Assembly: GCF_011764445.1 (NCBI RefSeq)
Contig: NZ_BLPG01000001.1
Span: 6,775,001-6,839,000 of the forward strand
Length of the DNA stretch: 64,000 nucleotides
Direction: 5' to 3'
Origin: Phytohabitans rumicis
GTDB taxonomy: Bacteria; Actinomycetota; Actinomycetes; Mycobacteriales; Micromonosporaceae
Shown: one piece after another, positions 1 through 8,910 of the stretch
Position numbering within the stretch: position 1 is the first letter of the stretch
Layout: the number at the start of each line of letters is the position of its first letter
Notes under the pieces: model-generated
Seen by the model: the letters and a program-made list of their open reading frames with translations, nothing else
Databases searched by the model: none
What the model was told of the DNA's origin: nothing
Program-made: the position numbers and the translations under genes

Positions 1-16
1 TCACAAAAAAATGTGA
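1..16. promoter_or_regulatory. Inverted repeat TCACA-N6-TGTGA
   Basis: TCACA at 1-5 and TGTGA at 12-16 flank six A residues, giving an A/T-rich palindrome unlike its surroundings. It lies about 40 bases before the first gene and could be a regulator site or the tail of a terminator cut by the window edge. The order is the reverse of a CRP site (TGTGA-N6-TCACA). No function is assigned. Confidence 0.25.
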
Positions 17-58
17 GAGGTCGGCAACCTTCGAGGGAGTCTGCCTAGGCTCGTGCTC

Positions 59-394
59 ATGGCAGATGGTTCCGATACACACATGACCGCCGGCCCGACC
101 GCTCCGGCACAGGCCCCTGGTGGCCTCGTCGCGGGCATCCGGGCCTTCGCCGCCGGTCACGGCGGCGCGAAGGCGGTCATCGAGTACGTCGGTAAGCGGG
201 GCGCCCGAATCGTCCTCGTGGGGGAAGACGGCGAGTGGGCGGACCAGTTCGCCGATGCCACCGACGTGGCGCGGCAGGCGTGCGCGAAGGCGGGCGTCGA
301 GGTGGAAAACGAGTGGGAGCGCGAGCTCATGGACCAGATGCGCCCGAGCAACGACCTTTGGCGGTCGATGGGTAAGCGGTCGCTGTCTCGGTAG
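59..394 (+). CDS. Small conserved protein, unknown function
   Basis: This gene encodes a 111-residue soluble protein with no signal peptide and no recognised catalytic motif. The start at ATG 59 is preferred because TAGGCT at 46-51 is a good -10 hexamer placed 7 bases before it, which suits a leaderless transcript. In-frame GTG 53 and ATG 83 are alternatives. The C-terminal half is acidic and mixed-charge (around WERELMDQM). The stop lies only 8 bases before the next gene, so the two are probably co-transcribed. I do not recognise the family. Confidence 0.6.
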   Translation: MADGSDTHMTAGPTAPAQAPGGLVAGIRAFAAGHGGAKAVIEYVGKRGARIVLVGEDGEWADQFADATDVARQACAKAGVEVENEWERELMDQMRPSNDLWRSMGKRSLSR

Positions 395-402
395 GAAATC
401 TC

Positions 403-1335
403 GTGACCAGTAATTCTGTCCCAGCGACCCGGGAGGAATCCCGGGTCGCTCTCGTTACGTGCGGCGAAATTCCCGATCTTGACCCGGATGACCGGCTGCT
501 GCTGGCGCCGCTGCGGTCTCGCGGCGTGACCGCGGTGCCGGTGGCCTGGGACGCCGAGGGCGTCGACTGGGCCGGCTTCGACCTCGCTGTGCTCCGCTCG
601 ACCTGGGACTACGCGGCCCGGCGCGAGCAGTTCGTGGACTGGGCGAGCGCGGTGCCCCGCCTGGCCAACCCGGCCGACGTGGTCCGGTGGAACACCGACA
701 AGCGCTACCTGCGCGACCTGGCCGGCGCCGGGGTTCCCGTCGTACCGACGACCTGGGCTGTCGACGGCGTCGACCTTCCGGACGGCGGTGAGTACGTCGT
801 CAAGCCCGCCGTGGGCGCCGGCAGCGTCGACACCGGCCGGTACGACCTCGGCCTGCCCGAGCACCGGGAACTGGCCCAGGCACACGTCGCCCGATTGCAG
901 GCCGCCGGCCGGCTCGTGATGGTCCAGCCCTACCTGACCGCCGTCGACACGTACGGCGAGACCTCCCTGCTCTACCTCCCCGACGAGTCGGGGCGGCTCG
1001 CGTTCAGTCACGCCATCCGCAAGGGCGCGATGCTCGGTGGTCCGGACGAGGGCGGCGCGGGCCTCTACAAGGAGGAGACGATCCGGCCGCGGCGGCCGCT
1101 GGACGCCGAACTGGAGTTGGGGGAGCGCGCGCTGGCCGTGGCACCCGGCGACCCGCACAGCCTCCTGTACGCCCGCGTCGACCTGATCCCCGGCCCGGAC
1201 GACCTCCCGGTGGTGGTCGAGCTGGAACTGACCGAGCCCTCGCTCTTCCTGGCGACGGCCGAGGGGGCGGCGGATCGGCTTGCGGCGGCGGTCGCGACCC
1301 GCGCCCGTAAGCGGGACGACTACTACGTAACATAG
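403..1335 (+). CDS. ATP-grasp domain protein
   Basis: The 310-residue protein has the layout of RimK/DcsG-like ATP-grasp ligases. An N-terminal pre-ATP-grasp fold (VALVTCGEIPDLDPDD) is followed by a segment around NTDKRYLRDLAGAGVPVVPT, then the nucleotide-binding strand EYVVKPAVGAGS, and a late metal-binding strand VVVELELTEPSLFL where acidic residues would bind Mg-ATP. Such enzymes join a carboxylate to an amine or thiol using ATP; the substrate cannot be told. The GTG start follows GTAGGAAATC, a weak ribosome site. The stop is 4 bases before ctaA. Confidence 0.75.
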   Translation: MTSNSVPATREESRVALVTCGEIPDLDPDDRLLLAPLRSRGVTAVPVAWDAEGVDWAGFDLAVLRSTWDYAARREQFVDWASAVPRLANPADVVRWNTDKRYLRDLAGAGVPVVPTTWAVDGVDLPDGGEYVVKPAVGAGSVDTGRYDLGLPEHRELAQAHVARLQAAGRLVMVQPYLTAVDTYGETSLLYLPDESGRLAFSHAIRKGAMLGGPDEGGAGLYKEETIRPRRPLDAELELGERALAVAPGDPHSLLYARVDLIPGPDDLPVVVELELTEPSLFLATAEGAADRLAAAVATRARKRDDYYVT

Positions 1336-1339
1336 TGGC

Positions 1340-2272
1340 GTGTTGCGCCGCCTCGCCCTCGCCTCGGTCGTCGCCAACGTCGCGATCGTGGTCAGCGGCG
1401 GGGCGGTCCGCCTGACCGACTCCGGGCTCGGCTGCCCGACCTGGCCGCGGTGCACCGACGAGTCGTACACGGCGACCCGGGAGATGGGCATCCACGGGGC
1501 GATCGAGTTCGGCAACCGGATGTTCACGTACGTCGTCGGGTTCATCGCGCTCGCGGCGTTCATCGCGGCCTGGCGGCAGCGGCCCCGGCAGCGGCCGCTC
1601 GTGCTGCTGTCCGGTGCGGTGCTGCTCGGCATCCCGCTCCAGGGCGTGATCGGCGGGATCACCGTGCTCACCAACCTCAACCCGTGGGTGGTGGGCCTGC
1701 ACTTTCTCGCCTCGATGCTGATGCTGCTGGCGGCGTACGCGTTCTGGCGGGCCACCCGCGGGCTGCCGGTCGCCCCGCCCGCGCCCAAGCCGGTGCGGGC
1801 GCTGGCCTGGCTGGTCACCGGGGTGAGCGCGGCGGTGCTGGTGGTGGGCACGTGGGTGACCGGCAGCGGGCCGCACTCCGGCGACCACGGGGCGGCCCGC
1901 AACGGCCTCGACCCGGAGACGATCTCCCAGGTGCACGCCGACCTGGTGTTCCTGCTGATCGGCCTGTCGGTGGCCGGTTGGCTGGGGCTGCGGGCGCTGG
2001 GCGCGCACACGGCGGCCCGCGCGGCGCTGGTGCTGATCGCCGTGGAGCTGGGCCAGGGGCTGATCGGCTTCGTCCAGTACTTCACCGACCTGCCGGTGCT
2101 GCTGGTGGGCGCGCACATGCTCGGCGCCTGCCTGGTCTGGCTGGCGACGCTGTCCGTGCTGTGGGCGGTCGTCGTGCGGGCCAAGCGCCGCGTGATCGAA
2201 GAGCAGCCGGACGTGAGTGCGTGGGGTGGATCACTCCAAGACCGGTTTGCGGGTACCACGGGAAATACGTAA
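1340..2272 (+). CDS. ctaA: Heme A synthase, COX15/CtaA family
   Basis: This is a 310-residue integral membrane protein with about eight hydrophobic helices. The early motif SGGAVRLTDSGLGCPTWP is the CtaA/COX15 signature, including the cysteine seen in the first extracytoplasmic loop of type-B enzymes. Histidines for heme lie in HGAIEFGNR, GLHFLAS, QVHADLVF and GAHMLGA. It hydroxylates the heme O methyl group to give heme A for cytochrome c oxidase. GTG 1340 is preceded by TAACAT six bases upstream, so transcription may be leaderless. Heme/Fe-S proximity to the suf operon is common in Actinobacteria. Confidence 0.93.
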   Translation: MLRRLALASVVANVAIVVSGGAVRLTDSGLGCPTWPRCTDESYTATREMGIHGAIEFGNRMFTYVVGFIALAAFIAAWRQRPRQRPLVLLSGAVLLGIPLQGVIGGITVLTNLNPWVVGLHFLASMLMLLAAYAFWRATRGLPVAPPAPKPVRALAWLVTGVSAAVLVVGTWVTGSGPHSGDHGAARNGLDPETISQVHADLVFLLIGLSVAGWLGLRALGAHTAARAALVLIAVELGQGLIGFVQYFTDLPVLLVGAHMLGACLVWLATLSVLWAVVVRAKRRVIEEQPDVSAWGGSLQDRFAGTTGNT

Positions 2273-2293
2273 CGTTGGCGTTGTGAAATACGT
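2247..2293 (+). promoter_or_regulatory. Probable leaderless sufR promoter with repeats
   Basis: TTGCGG at 2247-2252, a 17-base spacer, and TAACGT at 2270-2275 form a plausible sigma-70-type promoter. It ends 7 bases before GTG 2283, the geometry of a leaderless transcript. The -10 overlaps the ctaA stop. AACG (2271-2274) and CGTT (2279-2282) form a small inverted repeat. GAAATACGT occurs twice, at 2262-2270 and 2285-2293. These repeats are candidate sites for autoregulation by the Fe-S protein SufR. Confidence 0.5.
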
Positions 2294-2984
2294 GTCGGCG
2301 CTGTCTGAGCAGCAGCCGGCGGCGGCGGTCGACGGGCGTACCCGTGATCGCGTCGCCCGGTTGTTGCTGGAGCACGGCTCCGCCACGGCGGCCGAGCTGG
2401 GCACCGAGCTGGGCCTGAGCCCCGCCGCCATCCGGCGTCACCTCGACGCGATGCTGGCCGACGGCGTCGTCGTCGCCCGCGAGCAGCCGGTCCGTGGCCA
2501 CCGCGGCCGCGGCCGCCCGGCCAAGGCGTTCGTGCTGACCGACGCGGGCCGGCAGGACTGCGGCACCCACTTCTACGACGGCATGGCGACCGCCGCGCTG
2601 CGCTGGATCTCCCGCACCGGCGGCCCGGCCGCGGTGGCGGAGTTCGCCACCGAGCAGGTCTCCGGCCTGGAGGCCCGCTGCCGGGCCGCGCTGGAGGGAG
2701 CGGGTGACGATCCGCTCGCCCGCGCGGAGGCGCTTGCCGCTGCTCTGACCGCCGAAGGCTACGCTGCCAACGCGTCCACGATCGCGTCCGGCGGGCAGCT
2801 GTGCCAGCACCACTGCCCGGTGGCGCACGTGGCCGCCGAGTTCCCCCAGCTTTGCGAGGCCGAGACGGCGGTCATCTCCCGCCTGATCGGCACCCATGTG
2901 CAGCGCCTGGCCACGATCGCGCACGGCGACGGGGTGTGCACGACTCACATCCCAGCCCAAACAACCACGGTGAGGACCGAATAG
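2283..2984 (+). CDS. sufR: SufR-type Fe-S transcriptional regulator
   Basis: The product has 233 residues. An N-terminal winged helix (DRVARLLLEHGSATAAELGTEL, then SPAAIRRHLDAM) is followed by the wing GHRGRGRPAKAFVLT. The C-terminal half carries Cys174-x3-Cys178-x12-Cys191, matching the cluster-binding cysteines of SufR. The family represses suf genes when its cluster is intact. The GTG start at 2283 fits the promoter geometry; the frame is open further upstream but that overlaps ctaA. The stop abuts the sufB start at 2985, making it the first gene of the suf operon. Confidence 0.9.
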   Translation: MKYVSALSEQQPAAAVDGRTRDRVARLLLEHGSATAAELGTELGLSPAAIRRHLDAMLADGVVVAREQPVRGHRGRGRPAKAFVLTDAGRQDCGTHFYDGMATAALRWISRTGGPAAVAEFATEQVSGLEARCRAALEGAGDDPLARAEALAAALTAEGYAANASTIASGGQLCQHHCPVAHVAAEFPQLCEAETAVISRLIGTHVQRLATIAHGDGVCTTHIPAQTTTVRTE

Positions 2985-4403
2985 ATGACCGAGCAGATGA
3001 CCCAAGCGGAGCAGCTCGCCGTCCTCGGCAACTACGAGTACGGCTGGGCCGACTCGGACGTCGCCGGCGCTTCGGCGCAGCGGGGTCTGAACGAGGCGGT
3101 CGTTCGTGATATCTCAGCCAAGAAGAACGAGCCCGAGTGGATGCTCGACCTGCGCCTGAAGGGCCTGCGGCTGTTCGGCCGCAAGCCGATGCCAGGCTGG
3201 GGCGCCGATCTGACCGGGATCGACTTCGACAACATCAAGTACTTCGTGCGCTCCACCGAGAAGCAGGCCGCGAGCTGGGACGACCTGCCAGCCGACATCA
3301 AGAACACGTACGACAAGCTGGGCATCCCGGAGGCCGAGAAGCAGCGCCTCGTCTCCGGCGTCGCGGCGCAGTACGAGTCCGAGGTGGTCTACCACAAGAT
3401 CCGTGAAGACCTGGAGGAGCAGGGTGTCCTCTTCCTCGACACCGACACCGCGCTGCGGGAGCAGCCGGAACTCTTCAAGGAGTACTTCGGCACGGTGATC
3501 CCGGTGGGCGACAACAAGTTCGCCGCGCTCAACACCTCGGTGTGGTCCGGCGGCTCGTTCATCTACGTGCCGAAGGGCGTGCACGTGGACATCCCGCTGC
3601 AGGCGTACTTCCGGATCAACACGGAAAACATGGGCCAGTTCGAGCGGACCCTGATCATCGTCGACGAGGGCGCGTACGTGCACTACGTCGAGGGCTGCAC
3701 CGCGCCGATCTACTCGTCCGACTCGCTGCACAGCGCGGTCGTCGAGATCATCGTGAAGAAGAACGCCCGCTGCCGCTACACGACCATCCAGAACTGGTCC
3801 AACAACGTCTACAACCTGGTCACCAAGCGCGCGGTGGCGCACGAGGGCGCGACCATGGAGTGGATCGACGGCAACATCGGCTCCAAGGTCACGATGAAGT
3901 ACCCGGCCGTCTACATGGTTGGTGACCACGCCAAGGGCGAGGTCCTCTCGGTGGCCATGGCCGGCGAGGGGCAGCACCAGGACGCCGGCGCCAAGATGGT
4001 GCACGCCGCGCCCAACACCTCCTCGACCATCATCAGCAAGTCGATCGCCCGTGGCGGCGGCCGCACGTCGTACCGCGGTCTCGTGCAGGTCCTCGAGGGC
4101 TCCAACCACAGCAAGAGCACGGTCAAGTGCGACGCGCTGCTGGTCGACACGATCTCCCGGTCGGACACCTACCCGTACGTCGACATCCGCGAGGACGACG
4201 TGTCGATGGGGCACGAGGCGACCGTCTCCAAGGTCAGCGAGGACCAGCTCTTCTACCTGATGAGCCGCGGCCTGAGCGAAGACGAGGCGATGGCGATGAT
4301 CGTGCGCGGCTTCATCGAGCCGATCGCCAAGGAGCTCCCGATGGAGTACGCACTGGAGCTCAACCGCCTGATCGAACTGCAGATGGAAGGAGCGGTCGGT
4401 TAA
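2985..4403 (+). CDS. sufB: Fe-S cluster assembly protein SufB
   Basis: The 472-residue product has usual SufB length and no intein. Conserved stretches include [33 protein letters not shown] and the C-terminal [19 protein letters not shown]. SufB is the scaffold of the SufBC2D complex and receives sulfur from SufS/SufU. The ATG directly follows the sufR stop. Its TAA shares a base with the sufD ATG, so translation is coupled. Confidence 0.97.
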   Translation: MTEQMTQAEQLAVLGNYEYGWADSDVAGASAQRGLNEAVVRDISAKKNEPEWMLDLRLKGLRLFGRKPMPGWGADLTGIDFDNIKYFVRSTEKQAASWDDLPADIKNTYDKLGIPEAEKQRLVSGVAAQYESEVVYHKIREDLEEQGVLFLDTDTALREQPELFKEYFGTVIPVGDNKFAALNTSVWSGGSFIYVPKGVHVDIPLQAYFRINTENMGQFERTLIIVDEGAYVHYVEGCTAPIYSSDSLHSAVVEIIVKKNARCRYTTIQNWSNNVYNLVTKRAVAHEGATMEWIDGNIGSKVTMKYPAVYMVGDHAKGEVLSVAMAGEGQHQDAGAKMVHAAPNTSSTIISKSIARGGGRTSYRGLVQVLEGSNHSKSTVKCDALLVDTISRSDTYPYVDIREDDVSMGHEATVSKVSEDQLFYLMSRGLSEDEAMAMIVRGFIEPIAKELPMEYALELNRLIELQMEGAVG

Positions 4404-5542
4404 TGACCGACACTCTCGCCGCACCCCCTAAGACGAAGTCTCAGGCGCTGCGGTCCTACGATGTCGCCGACTTCCCGGCCCTCACGGGCCTGGAGGAGGA
4501 GTGGCGCTTCACGCCACTCAAGCGCCTGCGCCGCCTGACCGGCGACGAGGTCGGTGGTCCCGCTCCCGTCATCGGGTACGCCGAGCTGCCGGCCGGCGTC
4601 ACCGTGTCGACTGTGGACTTCGGTGACCCGCGGATCGGCAGCGTGCTCACGCCGTTCGACCGGATCAGCGCCCTCGCGTACGGCAAGGCCGGCAAGGCGT
4701 CGGTGGTCTCGGTGGCCGCCAACGCGGTGCTGGACCGGCCGGCGGTGCTCACGGTGGCCGGCGCCGGCGCCGAGACGCCCAGCTTCGGGCACACCTATGT
4801 GGAGGTCGGGCGGTTCGCCGAGGCCACCGTGGTGCTGGAGCAGGTCGGCTCGGTGGTGCTCGCCGACAACGTCGAGGTGGCGGTCGCCGACGGCGCCAAG
4901 CTCACCTTCGTGACGGTGGCCGACTGGGCGCCGGACGCGGTGCAGGCCCAGCATGTCAAGTTCCGGCTGGGCCGGGACGCCCGCGTCACGCACATCCAGG
5001 TGTCCCTGGGCGGCGACCTGGTCCGGCAGTTCACCAGCGTCGACTACACCGGGCGCGGCGGCGAGGCCGAGCTGTACGGGCTGTACTTCGCGGACGCCGG
5101 CCAGCACCTGGAGCACCGCCAGCTCGTCGACCACAGCGTGCCGGACTGCCGCAGCTACGTCGGCTACCGCGGCGCGTTGCAGGGCGACAGCGCGCACACC
5201 GTCTGGGTCGGCGACGTGCTGATCCAGGTGCAGGCGACCGGCACCGACACGTACGAGATCAACCGCAACCTCCTGCTGAGCGACGGAGCGCGCGCGGACT
5301 CCGTACCCAATCTGGAGATCGAGACCGGCGAGATCGCCGGCGCCGGCCATGCCAGCGCGACCGGCCGTTTCGACGACGAGCAGCTCTTCTACCTGATGTC
5401 CCGCGGCGTCCCGGAGGGTGAGGCGCGCAAGCTGGTCGTGCGCGGCTTCTTCGCCGAGCTGATCAACAAGATCCCGGTCGAGGAGCTGCGCGAGCGGCTC
5501 GGCGCGTCGATCGAGGATCGGTTGGCGAAGGCGGGCACATGA
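4403..5542 (+). CDS. sufD: Fe-S cluster assembly protein SufD
   Basis: ATG 4403 overlaps the sufB stop by one base and gives 379 residues, normal for SufD; the open frame further upstream lies inside sufB. The beta-helix core contains the family pattern AELYGLYFADAGQHLEHRQLVDH and ends with [24 protein letters not shown], parallel to the SufB end. SufD pairs with SufB in SufBC2D and is needed for iron acquisition. Its TGA overlaps the ATG of the Rieske-type gene. Confidence 0.96.
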   Translation: MTDTLAAPPKTKSQALRSYDVADFPALTGLEEEWRFTPLKRLRRLTGDEVGGPAPVIGYAELPAGVTVSTVDFGDPRIGSVLTPFDRISALAYGKAGKASVVSVAANAVLDRPAVLTVAGAGAETPSFGHTYVEVGRFAEATVVLEQVGSVVLADNVEVAVADGAKLTFVTVADWAPDAVQAQHVKFRLGRDARVTHIQVSLGGDLVRQFTSVDYTGRGGEAELYGLYFADAGQHLEHRQLVDHSVPDCRSYVGYRGALQGDSAHTVWVGDVLIQVQATGTDTYEINRNLLLSDGARADSVPNLEIETGEIAGAGHASATGRFDDEQLFYLMSRGVPEGEARKLVVRGFFAELINKIPVEELRERLGASIEDRLAKAGT

Positions 5543-5868
5543 TCAAGGTTTGTTCGGTGGACGACGTCCCCAAGGGCAGCACGATCAGTGCCGACATCGA
5601 CGGCACCGAGATCGCCGTGGTGCACGCGGAAGACGACAACTTCTACGCCATCTACGACGAGTGCTCGCACGCCGCGGTGCCGCTGTCGGAGGGCGAGGTC
5701 GACGGCTGCACGCTGGAGTGCTGGCTGCACGGCTCGCGCTTCGACCTGCGGACCGGCGAGCCCACCGGGCTGCCCGCGACCGAGCCCGTCCCCGTCTTTC
5801 CCGTCGAGATCCGCGACGGCGAAGTTTACGTATCGCTCACGCCTAGCAATGGAGTAGTCCCGTCATGA
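5539..5868 (+). CDS. Rieske 2Fe-2S ferredoxin in the suf operon
   Basis: This 109-residue single-domain protein has the Rieske ligand boxes C-S-H (in YDECSHAAV) and C-W-L-H (in LECWLHGS), which bind a 2Fe-2S cluster with two Cys and two His. It resembles small NirD/BphF-type ferredoxins. It is coupled by ATGA overlaps to sufD before it and sufC after it. The position suggests a role in electron supply or cluster assembly (inference). This gene order is common in Actinobacteria. Confidence 0.9.
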   Translation: MIKVCSVDDVPKGSTISADIDGTEIAVVHAEDDNFYAIYDECSHAAVPLSEGEVDGCTLECWLHGSRFDLRTGEPTGLPATEPVPVFPVEIRDGEVYVSLTPSNGVVPS

Positions 5869-6638
5869 GCACCCTGGAGATCCGCGACCTGCAGGTGTCG
5901 GTGAAGTTGCCCGAGGGCGAGCTCAAGCCGATTCTGGCCGGGGTCAACCTGACCGTGCGGGCGGGCGAGACGCACGCCCTCATGGGGCCGAACGGGTCGG
6001 GCAAGTCGACCCTGGCGTACTCGATCGCCGGCCACCCCAAGTACCAGATCACCGGCGGCTCGGTGCTGCTCGACGGCGTCGACGTGCTGTCCATGACCGT
6101 CGACGAGCGGGCCCGTGCCGGGCTGTTCCTGGCGATGCAGTACCCGGTCGAGGTGCCCGGCGTATCCGTGGCCAACTTCCTGCGTACGGCCAAGACCGCC
6201 ATCGACGGCGAGGCGCCGAAGCTGCGCACCTGGGCCGGCGAGCTGCGCGCCGCGATGGAGCGTCTGCACATGGACCCGGCGTTCGCCCAGCGCAACGTCA
6301 ACGAGGGCTTCTCCGGCGGCGAGAAGAAGCGGCACGAGATCATGCAGTTGGAGCTGCTCAAGCCCAAGGTGGCGGTCCTCGACGAGACCGACTCCGGCCT
6401 CGACATCGACGCGCTGCGCGTGGTGAGCGAGGGCGTCAACCGGGTCCGCGCCACCGGCGAGACCGGCCTGCTGCTGATCACCCACTACACCCGGATCCTG
6501 CGCTACATCAAGCCGGACTTCGTGCACGTCTTCGTCGCCGGCCGGATCGTCGAGGAGGGCGGCCCGGAGCTGGCCGAGAAGCTCGAAGCCGAAGGCTACG
6601 AGCGCTACCTCGCAGGCGCCGGACCGGCTGCGGCATAG
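5865..6638 (+). CDS. sufC: Fe-S assembly ATPase SufC
   Basis: The 257-residue protein is an ABC-type ATPase. It has Walker A GPNGSGKST, the signature FSGGEKKRHEIMQLELL, and Walker B VAVLDETDSGLDIDAL; the last two motifs are specific to SufC. It energises the SufBC2D scaffold in the cytoplasm. ATG 5865 overlaps the stop of the Rieske gene. A GGGAGGGGC site lies 15 bases downstream before sufS. Confidence 0.97.
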   Translation: MSTLEIRDLQVSVKLPEGELKPILAGVNLTVRAGETHALMGPNGSGKSTLAYSIAGHPKYQITGGSVLLDGVDVLSMTVDERARAGLFLAMQYPVEVPGVSVANFLRTAKTAIDGEAPKLRTWAGELRAAMERLHMDPAFAQRNVNEGFSGGEKKRHEIMQLELLKPKVAVLDETDSGLDIDALRVVSEGVNRVRATGETGLLLITHYTRILRYIKPDFVHVFVAGRIVEEGGPELAEKLEAEGYERYLAGAGPAAA

Positions 6639-6653
6639 GGAGGGGCACGGCGC

Positions 6654-7946
6654 ATGACCACGATCGCGATCCCGCAAGGCATGCCGCAGTACGGCGACGT
6701 GCCGCGCTTCGACGTCGAGAAGGTGCGTGCCGACTTCCCGATCCTGGGCCGGGAGGTCAACGGGCACCCGATGGTGTACCTGGACAGCGGCAACACCTCG
6801 CAGAAGCCGCAACAGGTGATCGACACGATGCGGGAGCACTTCGAGCGGCACAACGCCAACGTCGCGCGCTCGGTGCACCAGCTCGGCACCGAGGCGACCG
6901 AGGCGTACGAGGGCGCGCGGGCCAAGGTGGCGGCGTTCATCAACGCGGCCACCCCGGACGAGGTGGTCTTCACCAAGAACGCCACCGAGGCGATCAACAT
7001 CGTGGCGTACGCGATGTCGAACGCCGGGCCGGGCTCTTCCTTCAATATCGGCCCTGGCGACGAGATCGTGATCTCCGAGATGGAGCATCACTCCAACATC
7101 GTGCCGTGGCAGCTGCTGTGCGAGCGGACCGGCGCCACGCTGCGCTGGTTCGGGGTGACCGACGCCGGCCGGCTCGACCTCTCTCCGCTGGAGGAGTTGG
7201 TCAACGAGCGCACCAAGCTGGTCTCGTACGCGCTGGTCTCCAACACCCTCGGCACCATCAACCCGACGTCCGCGATCACCACCCGGGCCCGCGAGGTGGG
7301 CGCGCTGGTCATGCTCGACGCGTCGCAGGCGGTGCCGCACATCCCGGTCGACGTGGCCGACCTCGACGTCGACTTCATCGCGTTCACCGGTCACAAGATG
7401 TGCGGCCCGACCGGCATCGGCGTGCTGTGGGGGCGGCACGAGCTGCTCGCCGCGATGCCGCCGGTCCTCGGCGGCGGCTCGATGATCGAGACGGTCACGC
7501 TGGAGCGGTCGACGTTCGCGCCGCCGCCGGCCCGGTTCGAGGCCGGCACGCCGCCGATCGCCGAGGCGATCGGGCTGGGCGCCGCCGTCGACTACCTGAC
7601 GAGCGTCGGCATGGAGGCCATCCGCTGGCACGAGAAGGAGCTGACCACGTACGCCCTGGACGCTCTCGCGACCGTCCCGGGCCTGCGGATCTTCGGCCCG
7701 ACGACGCCGGTGGGCCGCGGCGGCACGATTTCGTTCGACCTCAACGGGGTACACCCGCACGATGTGGGTCAGATCCTCGACTCGGTCGGTGTGGAGGTGC
7801 GCGTCGGCCACCACTGCGCCCGCCCGATCTGCGTGCGGTACGGCGTACCGGCCATGACCCGCGCGTCGTTCTACCTCTACACGACGGTCGGCGAGGTCGA
7901 CGCCCTGGTGCGCGGCCTGGAGCAGGTGCGGAGGGTGTTCGGCTGA
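6654..7946 (+). CDS. sufS: Cysteine desulfurase SufS
   Basis: The product is a 430-residue class V PLP enzyme. PLP binds Lys248 in FTGHKMCGPTG, and the catalytic Cys388 lies in RVGHHCARPICVRY. It takes sulfur from L-cysteine as an enzyme persulfide and passes it to SufU. The ATG follows a strong GGGAGGGG site. The TGA overlaps the sufU ATG by one base. Length and motifs are normal for group II desulfurases. Confidence 0.97.
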   Translation: MTTIAIPQGMPQYGDVPRFDVEKVRADFPILGREVNGHPMVYLDSGNTSQKPQQVIDTMREHFERHNANVARSVHQLGTEATEAYEGARAKVAAFINAATPDEVVFTKNATEAINIVAYAMSNAGPGSSFNIGPGDEIVISEMEHHSNIVPWQLLCERTGATLRWFGVTDAGRLDLSPLEELVNERTKLVSYALVSNTLGTINPTSAITTRAREVGALVMLDASQAVPHIPVDVADLDVDFIAFTGHKMCGPTGIGVLWGRHELLAAMPPVLGGGSMIETVTLERSTFAPPPARFEAGTPPIAEAIGLGAAVDYLTSVGMEAIRWHEKELTTYALDALATVPGLRIFGPTTPVGRGGTISFDLNGVHPHDVGQILDSVGVEVRVGHHCARPICVRYGVPAMTRASFYLYTTVGEVDALVRGLEQVRRVFG

Positions 7947-8416
7947 TGGAGTTCGACCAGCTGTACCAGGAGATCATCCTGGATCACTACAAGCGCCCGC
8001 ACGGCCGTGGCCTGCGATCGCCTTTCGCTGGCGAGGCGCATCATGTGAACCCGACGTGTGGCGATGAGGTGACCATTCGGGTGGCACTCGATGGTTCCCG
8101 CCTTTCGGACATTTCGTACGACGGCATGGGCTGCTCGATCAGCCAGGCGTCGGCCAGCGTGCTGTACGAGCTGCTGCGCGGCCAGAGCGCCGACGAGGCG
8201 TTTCGGGTTCTCGATGGCTTCGTCGAGCTGATGGGCGGCCGGGGCCAGGTGACCCCGGACGAGGAGCTGCTCGGCGACGGGGTGGCGTTCGCCGGGGTGG
8301 CTCGCTACCCGGCCCGAGTGAAGTGCGCGTTGCTACCGTGGATGGCGTTCAAGGACGCCGCGGCGCGCGCGGGTGTTGCCGTCGCACCGTCGGCGGCTCC
8401 GGAGGTGAAGGCATGA
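7946..8416 (+). CDS. sufU: Zinc-dependent sulfur transfer protein SufU
   Basis: ATG 7946 shares its A with the sufS stop and gives 156 residues. The opening LYQEIILDHYKRPHGRG is typical of SufU. Metal/sulfur cysteines are Cys38 (NPTCGDE), Cys63 (GMGCSIS) and one in RVKCALLPW. In Gram-positive bacteria SufU replaces SufE and accepts persulfide from SufS. The C-terminus has an extra alanine-rich tail. The next gene overlaps by ATGA. Confidence 0.95.
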   Translation: MEFDQLYQEIILDHYKRPHGRGLRSPFAGEAHHVNPTCGDEVTIRVALDGSRLSDISYDGMGCSISQASASVLYELLRGQSADEAFRVLDGFVELMGGRGQVTPDEELLGDGVAFAGVARYPARVKCALLPWMAFKDAAARAGVAVAPSAAPEVKA

Positions 8417-8760
8417 GTGACGTGACCGCTACTAGTAAGGCCCCGGTGGCCGATGTCGAAGAGGCGATGAAGGACGTCGTCGACCCGGAGCTCGGCATCA
8501 ACGTGGTCGACCTCGGCCTCGTGTACGGCATCCACATCGACGACGACAACGTGGCGACGCTGGACATGACGCTGACCTCGGCGGCCTGCCCGCTCACCGA
8601 CGTGATCGAAGACCAGACCCGGTCGGCCCTGACCGGCGGCCCAGGTGGCGGCCTCGTCAGCGACTTCCGGATCAACTGGGTCTGGCTCCCGCCGTGGGGC
8701 CCCGACAAGATCACCGACGAGGGCCGCGACCAGCTCCGCGCCCTAGGCTTCAACGTCTAG
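8413..8760 (+). CDS. sufT: SufT/MIP18-family Fe-S assembly factor
   Basis: This is a 115-residue DUF59 (MIP18-like) protein with VEEAMKDVVDPELGINVVDLGLVY and the conserved Cys in LTSAACPLTDVIEDQ. Such proteins help mature Fe-S proteins. ATG 8413 overlaps the sufU stop; the longer open frame upstream would read through sufU. It is the last gene of the operon, and a large palindrome begins 32 bases after its stop. Confidence 0.92.
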   Translation: MSDVTATSKAPVADVEEAMKDVVDPELGINVVDLGLVYGIHIDDDNVATLDMTLTSAACPLTDVIEDQTRSALTGGPGGGLVSDFRINWVWLPPWGPDKITDEGRDQLRALGFNV

Positions 8761-8791
8761 CTTCCCCTCTCCCTCCTCCTACCCTTTTCGT

Positions 8792-8858
8792 GCGTCGATC
8801 AAGGGCAAACGGCCGTGGTTTGATCTCCAATCCGCGGCCGTTTGCCCTTGATCGACGC
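8792..8858. repeat. Intergenic palindromic repeat, copy 1
   Basis: Perfect 24-base arms (8792-8815 and 8835-8858) begin with GCGTCGATCAAGGGCAAA. The 19-base loop contains TTTGATCTCCAAT. It starts 32 bases after the sufT stop and could act as a terminator. Five relatives with the same arms and loop occur in this window. A degenerate half-site CTTGATCGACGG lies near 9030. Confidence 0.9.
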
Positions 8859-8910
8859 GGTTGGCCACTAGCCATGGCCGGTCGATCTCACCTGGTGAGA
8901 GCCTGCATGA

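Noticed and set aside
1-16. TCACA/TGTGA as a CRP site
   Set aside because: The half-sites are in the reverse order of the CRP consensus and no spacing to a promoter could be shown.
157-2259. Long open frame on the minus strand opposite the ATP-grasp and ctaA genes
   Set aside because: It is antisense to two well-supported genes, is rich in Arg/Pro/Ser, and has no recognisable motif; open shadows are expected at this GC content.
5826-7814. 662-codon minus-strand frame opposite sufC and sufS
   Set aside because: It is low-complexity Arg/Val/Gly-rich sequence, antisense to conserved suf genes.
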